Below, piece after piece: positions 23,901-35,900 of a stretch of 64,000 bases of DNA (position 1 is the first letter of the stretch; each line of letters begins with the position of its first letter). This DNA comes from Owenia fusiformis (Eukaryota; Annelida; Polychaeta; Sabellida; Oweniidae), in the NCBI GenBank assembly GCA_903813345.2, contig CAIIXF020000005.1, positions 35,715,375 to 35,779,374 on the forward strand, given 5' to 3'. The notes below the pieces were generated by a model. That model made no database searches and was not told the DNA's origin. It saw only the letters and a program-made list of their open reading frames with translations. Position numbers and translations under genes: made by a program.

Positions 23901-26900
23901 CAGGTTGGAAAACATTGAGTGTACATGTGCTACAATCAGAATCGGATGCAGATATTGTGATTGTGAAAAATGCAATCCAAAGTGTCCAAACCTCAAATAC
24001 AGTTCTCATACAGATCTCCTTGTGCTTCTCATTTATCATGCACAAAACACAAACTTCAACATTTTCTTCAAACCTGAACCAAAAGCAGCAACCCAAAAAA
24101 CAAAATGTTGGAATATAAATGAAATGAGATTGTCTTTGGGAAAAGTGGTCTGTGACAATATTTTGTTTATCTTTTCTGGGGTGTGACATAGCGTTCAGGT
24201 TATATATGGCATAGACAAGAAGCTATCATTGAGGTAGATAACAAAGAATGAGTTCTTGAGAAAACAAGCGGTTGTTTTTAAATTACCAAAAGCACTGGTG
24301 ATCCGCTCGATAACTGGTCGTTTCGGTAACAAAATGTCTAAACGTCGAAGGTACGATATTTCTTTTTTCCTTTTTTTCACGCGTTGTAGGCAGAATCCCC
24401 ACAACATTGTTATCACAATCGTGTATCAGTATCATATGTTTTAGAAAATGTACATGTTTGCGCAAAAATAGCTCAGAAGACAACAGAATTGTTGATTTAA
24501 TTCCTTAATTAAGTTACATAAACGGTTTGGGTTAAAAGTGCAGATCTTAACTGTTTATCGAAATATCGTTTATGTAATTTAAGTGAGGAATTAAATTGAC
24601 GATTCTGTTGTCCTCTGAACTATTTGTTCGCAAATATGTACATTATTTAAACATATATACAGGTGAGGTCAAGGTCATAATGGCTGTGACAAAGAAAAAT
24701 ATTTTCTGTGCAGATATTTTTGAATAACTCATTACTGACGAGTGTTTTCACACTGTTGGAAGGATATTTGGATATATAAACATGTATACCAGGCAGGTGA
24801 TATAAAATTTATACACATATATAGTGGATTAATGCCAAAAATGAGTTTGAAGTTAGGAAAAATAAATGGATGTGAAAATAAAAGTGCAATATGACTTGCC
24901 AACCCAGTTATACAAATGTAAACAAAGCCAGTAAATACTCAAGATCTATTTCAATGGATTATAATATCATGTGAATATATATGAGACATGTACACAATCG
25001 TTGGTCTGCCCACTGATCATAAATCTGATATCACTGACTATGGCGGAGGCTTCAAAAAGGAAAAAACGCAATAGACAAAGAACTCAATCATCTGAAAATC
25101 TACATCTTGAATATACAAATAAATCAACACAATCAAATGATATGGAACTAAAAACAGAATTACAACTCCTCAAAGAACAGTTTGCTGCTTTTGTGGAAAG
25201 TTCTGAATCCGAACTAAATGATCTTAAATCTACCATTGAAGACCAATCATTGGAGATTGAATCTTTAAAATTAGACAATAATGATGTTAGATCACGATTA
25301 CAGGTTGCAGAAGGACGCGTTGAACGTCTTGAGAAAGAACAGATTGATGTCACTAACGATTTAGTATCCCTACAAGACCGGTCCATGAGAGACAATTTAC
25401 TATTCTTCAAAATCAATGAAGTGAAAGATGAAACCGCAACACAGACTAGGGGTATTTTGAATGAATTTCTCAAAACAAAGCTGAAAATTGAAACCCCAAT
25501 TGGAATAGACCGTGTCCACAGAATCGGCCAACAACGAGATGATCTCTACCCTAGAGCTATCGTGGCAAAGTTTAATCCCTACAGTGGTAAAGAATTGATA
25601 ATGTCAAAGGTCCATCATTTAAAGGGGACTGGTATGTTTATCAGTGAACAACACCCTAAACCAATTCAAGAAAAGAAGAGATACATGCAGGAGACAAGGA
25701 AAGCCCTATCAACATCAAATCCTAATACCAGGTGTACCATTGTGAAAGATAAAATGTATCTCAACGGGAGACAGGCATTTCCGATCCCTGTTCCAGTCTC
25801 TGACAGTGACATTGTCCAAGATACCCTGGATTCTAAAGTCAGAAATGGGCCCATGGTTCAATCTACAGTGGGAGTGAAATATCAAGTTCATATTGCTGAC
25901 GTAGACAATGTAAGTAAAGTGAAACCAATTCTTCTAAAATCCTATATGGATCCTTTCGTTGCAAAAGCCACTTCAAACAGTTATGCCTATGCAATCAAAC
26001 AGGGCTCTGAGGTTTATTATGACTTCGAGGATGATGGTAATGTTGGCATGGGCCGAACAATAAGACAACTTTTGGCAGAAAAAGATCTTACTAATGTATT
26101 GGTGTCAATCTCTACATGGAACAATGGAAAATTTGATAGTGAAAAATGGAAAGTTGTCAAAAAGATGATCTCAGAGAAGTTAGATGTCAATTAGTACATT
26201 TCTCTTCTGAAACTATACTTGCAAGATGCAAGTCAATATTATGTAACCTACACTGGCTATGAACTGTTTGAGAACTTTACTCTATTATTCACCTGATAAC
26301 TTACTAACCTATTTTGGCTTGCTAATTTCCCTATAACTGTTTTACACTTATAGACTAGACTAATTTGAGGTAGGGTAAACCCAATACATAGCATTTTGAA
26401 CTCCTACTTAAATTTTGACAGTGAATATCAACACTTCAGGGCCAGTGTTTTGTTTAGTTTTCTGCCTATTTGGAATGACCAGTTAGGCTGTTCATTTGAT
26501 GGAAACTTTTATAAAGTCAATCCATTGTTTGTTTTTTTTAATATAAAAAGTTGTACATACATGCAATCACTTACATACAGCCAAATCCCAGTGTTCTGCA
26601 TCATGTGCAGAATACTGTGATAGGGCTGATAGTGAGAAAAATTGTTTCCTTCAATTAACTGTACAGGGCTGTTTGGGTAATTGCTGCAAACAAAGTTTTC
26701 ATTCTTCTTTGCCTAGACATAAAATACACAATAACACATTGGCTGAGTTGAAAACCAAATTTTCATTCTACAATTTAGAATTTGTGTACTTGAAACTGGC
26801 AGTCAATTGCTATTTTTCAAGGCCAGTGTTTATTTTTATTTATTTTTGTCTTGTCTGCTGATTGTATACCCAGTCAGGTTGATTCAAGTCCTTATTTAGT

Positions 26901-29900
26901 GCTTCCAATGCACCAGTATACTGGGTATGGGTGTATTGGCATACAATTATTGACAAAACAATAACATAAGCTGATTTTCTATGCTGACAAAACTCTTTGC
27001 ATTTACCAAGGCTATTGAGATTGTTTCAGTAAAGTATGATTTATTTTACTTGGCCTATTGCAGGCTACCTTGATCCATTTTCTTTCGGCAGTGGGATAAC
27101 ACTTGTCAGTCCTTACATCCCACTAATACAACTTGATTTTATGTTTATGTTTCTTTTCATCTTGTTTTTTTGTTGTGTTTTGAGTTTAGAATATAAACAA
27201 TTTCAAAATTGTGGTATATATTATTGTACATTTATTGAAAAATGCAATATGAATTTCATGAAACACTTGTACGACAATGGCTAATTTGCTTGAAGAATTG
27301 CCATTTTTTTCATGTACAAATGTTGAGGTCTTAGATTTAGCATATGACTTACATGTTTATGAAAGTTTAGTATTTAATCCTATGGATTTAAATAGATTAA
27401 TTGGAGAACCTCAAGATAATCCACCTGAAGAGCATACGCCAATGAGAAATATTATTGAACAATGTAATTATTTGAATTTAGACCAGCTTAATATTAACCT
27501 GGATAAAAGTAGTGGTCTTACATTTTTACACTTAAATTCCAGAAGTCTTCCAAAGAATAAGTGGAAGTTTGATCTTATGCAGTCATTAACAAAACATTCC
27601 TTCTCTGTTATTGCTATGTCTGAGACATGGCTTAACACGGAAAATGAAGCCAATTTTCAATTAACAGGATATAATTCTGTTTTTAAATCCAGAGATGGTA
27701 TTAAGGGAGGTGGAGTTTGTATATATATTAAGGAAAATATCATTTTCAAAGAACGTCATGATCTTACAATGAATTTAAATTCCTGTGAAAATGTAACAAT
27801 TGAAATTACTCCACCTAATGGTAAAAATACTTTAGTATCTGCTATTTATAAGCCTCCAAATTCTAATTTGGCTATTTTCAATGATGAATTTAATGAATTC
27901 TTAAATAAAGTCACATCTGAAAAAAAGCCAAGTTATTTATTGGGTGATTTTAACTTAGATCTACTTAAAGCAGATGAACATAACTTGACAAATGATTTTT
28001 TATGCCATCTATATGAGAACAATTTTATGCCCTTAATCTATCGACCAACAAGAGTAACTCATAACAGTGCAACTTTGATTGATAATATATTCACGAATGT
28101 TAATAATGTGACATCATCAGGTGTAATACTTTATGACATCTCTGATCATTTTCCAGTATTCTGCACCTCTTTACTTGAAAAACCATCTTATAAAAAAATC
28201 AAAATAAGTTATCGTTCATATTCTGATAAGAACTTAACCAGATTTAAAGATGAAATATGTCTCATGGAATGGACTGATTTAAAACAACAGGACAATGTCA
28301 ATGAAGCATATTCAATATTTATTAACAAATTTACTGAGGTGTACAATAGATGTCTCCCAATATTAACTAAAACTGTCAAAACTTACTGTAACTTAGAAAG
28401 ACCATGGATATCCCTGGGTATTATTACTTCAGCTAAGAGGAAAAATAAACTATATATTAAGTTTAAAAAATGTCCAACTGATGAAAATAGACTCACTTAC
28501 ACTAATTATAAAAATAGACTTAATCATATTATCAGGAATGCAGAAAAGCTTCATTATAAGAAAAAATTTGAAATTAGCAATGGCAATATAAAAAAGACCT
28601 GGGATGTAATAAACTCTATTTTGAAACGTAAACAACCTAAGAAGATCCTTAATGATAATTTTATCCATGAAGGAAGAAAAATTGATGATGGAAAATCCAT
28701 AGCAGACAATTTTAATAAATTTTTTAGCACAATTGGTGAAAAGCTAGCTAATGAAATTAACTCGGATAAAGACCCACTTGATAATGTTAATAAAATCGAA
28801 CGTAATATTAATTCAATTTTCTTGGCACCTGTTGATGTTAATACTGTCCAAAATCAAATCAAGAACTTAAAGGACTCAGCCGCAGCCATTGATGATATTA
28901 AACCAAAAGTTGTTAAAGTATTACATGATCATATAGCGGATCCTCTTACCTTCATTTATAACCTCTCTATGACCACAGGTATTTTTCCTGAAGAACTTAA
29001 ACTTGCTAAAGTTATTCCAATTTTCAAAAAGGGGGAACATGATAAATTCACAAACTATAGACCAATATCTATTTTAAGTGTATTTGCTAAGATGTTTGAA
29101 AAAATAATGCATGACAAAGTATCTACTTTTTTAGAGAAATATGAATTATTGTATTTACACCAGTACGGCTTTCGGAAACATAGATCAACTTACATGGCAC
29201 TCCTAGAATTTATTGAAAATGTCAGACATTCATTAGATAACAAAGAATATTGTATCGGAATATATTTGGATCTATCAAAAGCTTTTGATACTGTTAATCA
29301 TGCAATATTACTTAAAAAAATGGAACATTATGGTATAAGAGGAATTGCACTTTCATGGTTTTCATCTTATTTATCAAATCGAAAAATGAAAACTGAATAC
29401 TCTAAAAGTTTATCCGAGAAATATTTGTCTGAAGAAGCAATCGTTAACTGTGGAGTACCCCAAGGGTCTGTTCTAGGCCCCCTCCTATTTATCATATTTG
29501 TAAATGACTTCTATCTAGTTTCTGATAAACTCAAACTGGTGATTTATGCGGATGACACTAATATATTATGTAGTGATTCCAATCTTGATAATTTGACCAC
29601 AACTGTAAATTCTGAACTGTGTGACATCAATGATTGGTTGTTGGCCAATAAACTCACTTTAAATGTTAAGAAAACAAAATACATGGTCTTTGGAAATAAA
29701 AGAAATATATCTGTGAACAATGAAATAAAAATTGCAAATTCTAACCTTGAAAAAGTAGATGAGATAGGATTCCTGGGAGTAATTATTGATTCAAAATTAT
29801 CTTGGGCTCCCCATATCAATGCTCTTCATAGAAAAGTTTCAAATGTTATAGGAATGTTATATCGAACAAATTATGCTCATACTTTAAATTCAAAGATGAT

Positions 29901-32900
29901 AATATATAACTCTCTGATTTTTTCTCATCTTAATTACTGTAATATTTTATGGGGAAATGCTTGTAAGAATCTATTAAATAAACTACTGATATTGCAAAAG
30001 AAATTTGTTAGATTAATAACAAATTCAGATAGATTAGCTCACACATTCCCAATTTTTCAAGATCTTAAAATACTTAATATTTATCATATTCACACAATCC
30101 AAACTGTTTCATTCATGAAAAAAGTTATAAGCAAATCTGTACAGTTCCCTTCAAAATTATACGATCACTATTTCAAAACTAGAGAAAACATACATCAACG
30201 TATAACTCGATTTGGTCATAACTTAGATATTCCTAAACATAGAACCAGAATTGGTGAAAATTCTATTAAGGTCCATGGTTCATATATATGGAATTCCCTC
30301 AATGAAGATATTAGAAATAAACCATTAAATTCACTCATATCTCGTTTTAAAATTGACCTCCTGAGTACAGAGTAACCAAAACATTTATTTCATTTCTTTA
30401 TTGTCTCATATTATTGTATTTGTATATTGTATTTATATTATATTATTGTATTGACCTATGTACCACTTTAAATGTTCACAGTTTATCATGTTTATTGTAA
30501 ATTTAATTATGGGCAGTCATACACCCCCTGGGGTGTCATAGCCTGTATAATGTTGTAATTTTTGTAATGAAAACTGAAATAAATTATTTTGAAATTGAAT
30601 TGATATAATACTGATACATGTTTGTGATAACAATGTTGTGTGAATTCTGCCTACAACGTGTGAAATAAGGAAAAAAGAAAAATCATACCTTTGATGTTCC
30701 AACATTTTGTTACGTAATCAAGTCGGAAAACCAGTGAAATGCAAGCAACTCTGTCCTTGCAGAGGAACATGCTCATTTGTCAATTGATGGTGGAAAAATG
30801 GTGAAACCCTAAATGAACTTAGGCTTCAAAAATTCTATTAAAAGAGAGCAGCAAGATCTAAATTATTGCAGCCCCGTGTTCTTCCTCCAACTTCTGATGC
30901 TGCGGAATACTACAGTTAGAGTGTACCATCAGATCCAGGAGTGGGGGGAAATTAACTGCCTCCGTTATAATTGGGCGGGGAAATAAGCAACAAAACTTTT
31001 GTACCAATTGCCTAAATGCAGCTCCCCTCTCTCAGAGATCATCCATCGTGTGTGTAAGGCAGATTGTACTTCTATGAGATGTACTTGCAGAAAAATGTAA
31101 TAACTGTTCTATGGCATGTAAGGTATGCAAAGGCATTTGTGCAAATACCTCTATTACTGATCATGAAAATTATGATGGGGGGCCAACCCAGAAAAAAAAT
31201 TGGGCCCAAATAAGGGCCTTAAGGCCCCGAAAAGTGGGCCTTTTTGGTCATAAGTGGGCCCTTTAAGATGTAGTATGAATGAAATGTACCATGGTCTGGC
31301 TATAGTTTTCTTTATTTGGATAATGGTTTCAGATTTGTGGGGATCTGAGCATTGTTTATTGACACATTAGACTATAGTTTGGAATACTGGGGTTTATTTT
31401 CCTAATGACATGTTGTACCTTTAGATGTTTCATTTTCTTCCTTTGGCACTTGTGCACACATATTTATTTTTATGCTGGCAGTTGGTGACAATGGGCTAAT
31501 CTAAATAAATTAAAGTAAAAGGTTCAACTTACGTCGTATCCCATCTGTAGGACACATCCAATGCATGTCCATCCACCCACTGCATCGGGTACTAGAGCTG
31601 TGAGTTCATCACGCACAGTCTGGTTCGTTATATCCCGCATTGAACTCAGTTTTGTGGCTGATGAACTGAACTTTGCCATACCAATAGACGTCCCATCTGG
31701 GAGGGTGTTCAAATAGTTGAATGCTCCCTGGCGCATCTTCTCTAATCGCTCGCCCTGCAAATGATTTTCCACATACAATGTTTAAACTGTTCGACATATA
31801 CACTATATTGAGTCTGAGGAAAATAATAATTTAGGAAACCCCAAAACCGAAACTTTATACACGTTGAACATTTATCAACCTGAATTGATCAAATCGAAAA
31901 ACAGATGATGTCTGGTACATACACTCATACTTCCTGATACATCCAATAGAAGTACAACTTTTCTTGTAACCGATTGGACAATTTTGAATGTAGGCGTGGT
32001 GTCAGTGGGTTCACTCTCTCCCTCCTCATATTCAGAGTAGTCCACTATAGATGGATTGCTTTCTGAAATGGAAAGCTACTTGTATGCAACTTTTGGTGCC
32101 CACTGACCAGGCAAATATGAAATTCTCTACACAACTATTCATTGATGCTGACCAAAGTTCCATACATGCCTATAAATAGTGTGTATATCCTCTTAACATG
32201 AGTCTGTCACACGATTTAAGTTTGTAAGTTAGGTAGTTTCTGCTTGATATATGGCTTATGTTTCCAAAATTTTCTTATCTTACCATCCTTGAAATCGGTA
32301 TGTTCGAGCATGACATCCCATGAGCTTTTAGAACTGCACAATCTGTTCTGTTTATTAGATGCTCGCGCGTTGTGTTTCACCCCAAGGCTAGTGGAGCTGC
32401 AGAATTCTTCAACCTAGAGTGTGGAGATGAGAAAATAGTTTAAAAACACCTAATATACCTTTACAGTGGGTGAACAATTTCCAATAAACATATTATAGTC
32501 ATCTATTTTATAGATCTGGACGACTATGCGATGGGACCGCACCATACTTATTAGAAGCGCAAGTGTATGTATTGTTGTTGTATTAAACGAAATTGTAATT
32601 ATGTTACGTTACGTTTTGTTGTCATGTCTTGTTAAGATACTTTACGTTACGTTACATTACTAACGTTATACCATGTCGTGTATTTTCACGTTGTCATGCT
32701 TGTTAAGATACTTTACGTTACGTAACATTACTAACGTTATACCATGTCATGTATTTTCACGTTTATATGTTACCTTATGTTATGTTATGTCATGTTACGT
32801 TGTGTTATATTATGTTATGTTGATATGTTGTATTATATTGTGTTATGTCAAGTCATGCCTATCGTTAAAAATGAATCAAAGCTAAAGGAGGGTTACATGC

Positions 32901-35900
32901 ATCGGTTTGAAAACTGACTTAGAATTCTTTTTTGAGGTCCATAGTTTTTGGCGTTTACAGGAACTCACCGAATCAATATATTGCCCATACATGAGACTGG
33001 CTTTTGCCGTGTTGCCTGTCGTAGTTGGGTAGAATCTGCAGTCATCTTCGGGCAGAAATGTGAAAAAGTTGATTTGACATATTCCGCCAGTATTTCTGTT
33101 CTTGGATGTTCCTTGAATGCCTTCCGTACATCTAGGGAAACAAATAAACAATCTGGATAAAATGGTTTTCTAATTTTGAGACCTCGTAGAAATAACCTTA
33201 ACGTTCAGTCATTTTTTGACGAAAAAACTCTTTGTGCACTTGGAAGACCCGAATATTTAACTAGAGGCCCAATTGTTGATTATTCAATGTTGATTCAATT
33301 TGGTTAGAGATAAATGACAATTATGGTGTCGTATTACACAATACCATCGATACTTGCACTTTCATTGTTTTAAGAACATATCAATAAATCGATTGACCGT
33401 CAATGACGATATCGTCAATAACTATAAAAAAAACGTTACTGTGGTGGGATTGAAGGATAGGGGTTACTTGCCTTTTCTTGGTGTATTGAAGAAGCAGAAT
33501 TCAGTCATCAAACAGATCATTATATATTCATTTTTGTAAATATGGTTACCATGTTTGTTTTTCGGAAAATTTGGCATATTTCTCCATTTGAGTTTTTAAT
33601 AACTTCATTAATTGATAACATATTAGGGACCTTTTTGTTTAAATGCTGTTTTGAGATTGTCAGAATACATTGGTAGGTCAGTTGTACGTGTTGCATGCAA
33701 TTTTTTCACCCCTATAAATCTGATTCTGCCTTTAATACAAATACTCATTTAATTAATCGATTAAACAATGTGTTCTTTATGATAATAAGCACATACCTAG
33801 ATGGTCTAAAACCCTCGCCAGTTGAATAAAATGCTTTGTCCCCTTCGGAGGTCTTTGGGTACTCATCAAAAAGTCCCCAACGCAAATGACCCCATTCGTG
33901 CACGATCACCTTTCCTTTAATGAGAATAATAAGTAATTATTTTTCTTTTAGGCCTATATTACACGAACCAGTTGGGTCAAAATTATTCTGCTTAATATTG
34001 TCTTCTCTGAAATTCAGGTATGGAATATTGTAAAACTCAGTTTCAAAGAAGGTAATTTTATTTTATTTAAGTTTCATCTTTTACCACAAGTAGTGACATA
34101 TTGTTATAGTCTCCAACTTTTTTGTGGGCGATATTTGGCGTTAAGCGTCTGTAACAAATGGCAGGTGGGGACATTTTACATGTCAATGCCTTTTTGTTGA
34201 AGTTATAGTCTGTAACCTACCATATGGTCCCCATTGTTGCTGTGAAGTGACTTTGCTTTGAAGGAAATTTGGAGTAAGATGCATGAACTCCCCTCCTTCT
34301 CCGCAGCCAGTCAGTTGTTTTACGTATGGTGCGTCTCCATAAAGAGCATTAGGCCCAGCAATGCGAACATGTGCTAGGTCAAATGTCTCACCAGTTACAG
34401 GAACATATTCAGGCATATTAGACCATTTTTCCGGAACTAGAATCGTGATGTTCCGGAAGAAAGCACGATTATTTGTAGCTCTGAATAGTGAAGCAGATGC
34501 ATCAGTGAACGTTGACTGAAATCACATAAGCTTTAGTTTTACTAACGCTCACCATAAAATGTATACTTAAAAATTGTTAAAAGAATAAACATTAAAAAAC
34601 AGGGGCTGCAGTGTAGACCATTGGGGAACAGAATAATTTGGCATCACTTTTTGAGTATGGAATAAAGTACATTAGATATATAACGCTGATCAATTACTAA
34701 TATCAATTTTTAGTATGTTCATGAATCAATAATTCAATAGATCCACAAACAGCAGATGAACTATTTGGGTCAAGCGCCTTTTGGAAATCGATCTAGAATT
34801 TTGAAATACCTATACGCTGGTTTGATTTTGTTTCTCATAGAAAAATTCAAACGCACTTAACTTTATTGGAAAATCGTTTGATGAAATCATTTACAAATCC
34901 TCGCATTAGATAGTGTGATCTTGTCAAATATCGAAATCGTGCTATCGCCGAGGAGAAAAGCACAACAAGTGAAACGAAACTACAATTAACAAATTTATTT
35001 TGATTGGTCATGAACCGGGTCATGAACATTGCTGAAGGTCCGGAAATGTTAATGTTCAGTTAACAATTGGCCAGGTATAAATGCCCACTAAATATCCAAC
35101 AGAAAACAAATAATGACTTTTGTCAAAGGTAACGTCTGTTTACCTGAATCTTAGAGAGAACCTGCAATTTGATGAAAATGTAACGTTGGGCATACTACAC
35201 AGTGGTCATCAATTGATCGCGTTGTTTAACAGAGGTCTATATGAAGGAAGCCTATGCAGCCATTGGTAAATATAAACCAAAGAAACCTTGATTTTGATTT
35301 CTATGAATAAGAGGATACAAATTAATCCTAATAATAATCCTCATAATGTATGCATACTAAACCGAAAACCCTTGGGCCAAGATTTCGCTTTGTTGCCCTT
35401 TAATGAGGTTATTGCTATATTGAAGAACTATTTGACCCTCTTATTTGCTATGCTGTAAATAGCTTTGTCCAGGCATTTGGAAACAAAGCTCGGTTTTGTG
35501 AAAGGTTTCTATACATACGGGTCATTTAAGAACAAAAATCTACGTAAGGAGTGTGGACTTCAAAATTGATAGTGTAAGGGTGCGAAGGGGCATAGCCGGG
35601 ATTTACAAAAAGTCGAGGCAAATCTGAATTAAAGGTGAAACAATATTATTGCATTACATCATCAGAAATAAAGCTCCACTTTTACAGTTTCAACTGAAAA
35701 AATATCTGCATCATGATTTGTTTGAAAATGAAAATTTTGATGTGCCAGTTGCCTTGTCTGCCTTATGCCTGGCTACTCAAATGAAACGTTTTAAAAATGT
35801 ATTTATTGTCCCTATTTTTTATGTTTTAATAAGAATTCATATATTTTGTTGAATTATAAATTAAGATCGTAGTTATAAACATGCTAACAATGTCATGGTA

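Larger units (their letters stand above)
24657..30604 (+). mobile_element. Full-length non-LTR retrotransposon (LINE), two intact ORFs
   Basis: The limits come from comparison with the uninterrupted foldback copy at 42535-43000, where the sequence is continuous across ACATATGATACTGATAC. About 320 bp of 5' region, ORF1, a ~1.1-kb spacer, ORF2, and a 3' tail ending TTGAAATTGAATTGAT with no poly(A). Target duplication is not clear (ATATAC on the left, ATAATAC on the right). It lies antisense to the CLCA transcript. Both reading frames are open, so it could be a recently active copy. The jockey/CR1-like grade is my inference from motif style. Confidence 0.88.

Noticed and set aside
23857-24189. 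Overlapping open frames on both strands (about 100 codons each)
   Set aside because: Neither shows a recognisable domain; the Cys cluster in the + frame ([18 protein letters not shown]) has no supporting neighbour sequence.
35649-35852. Possible retained exon in CLCA intron 1
   Set aside because: Exon 1 and exon 2 already join in phase with the conserved IK-STFTDAS junction; this 67-codon + strand frame is on the other strand with no domain.
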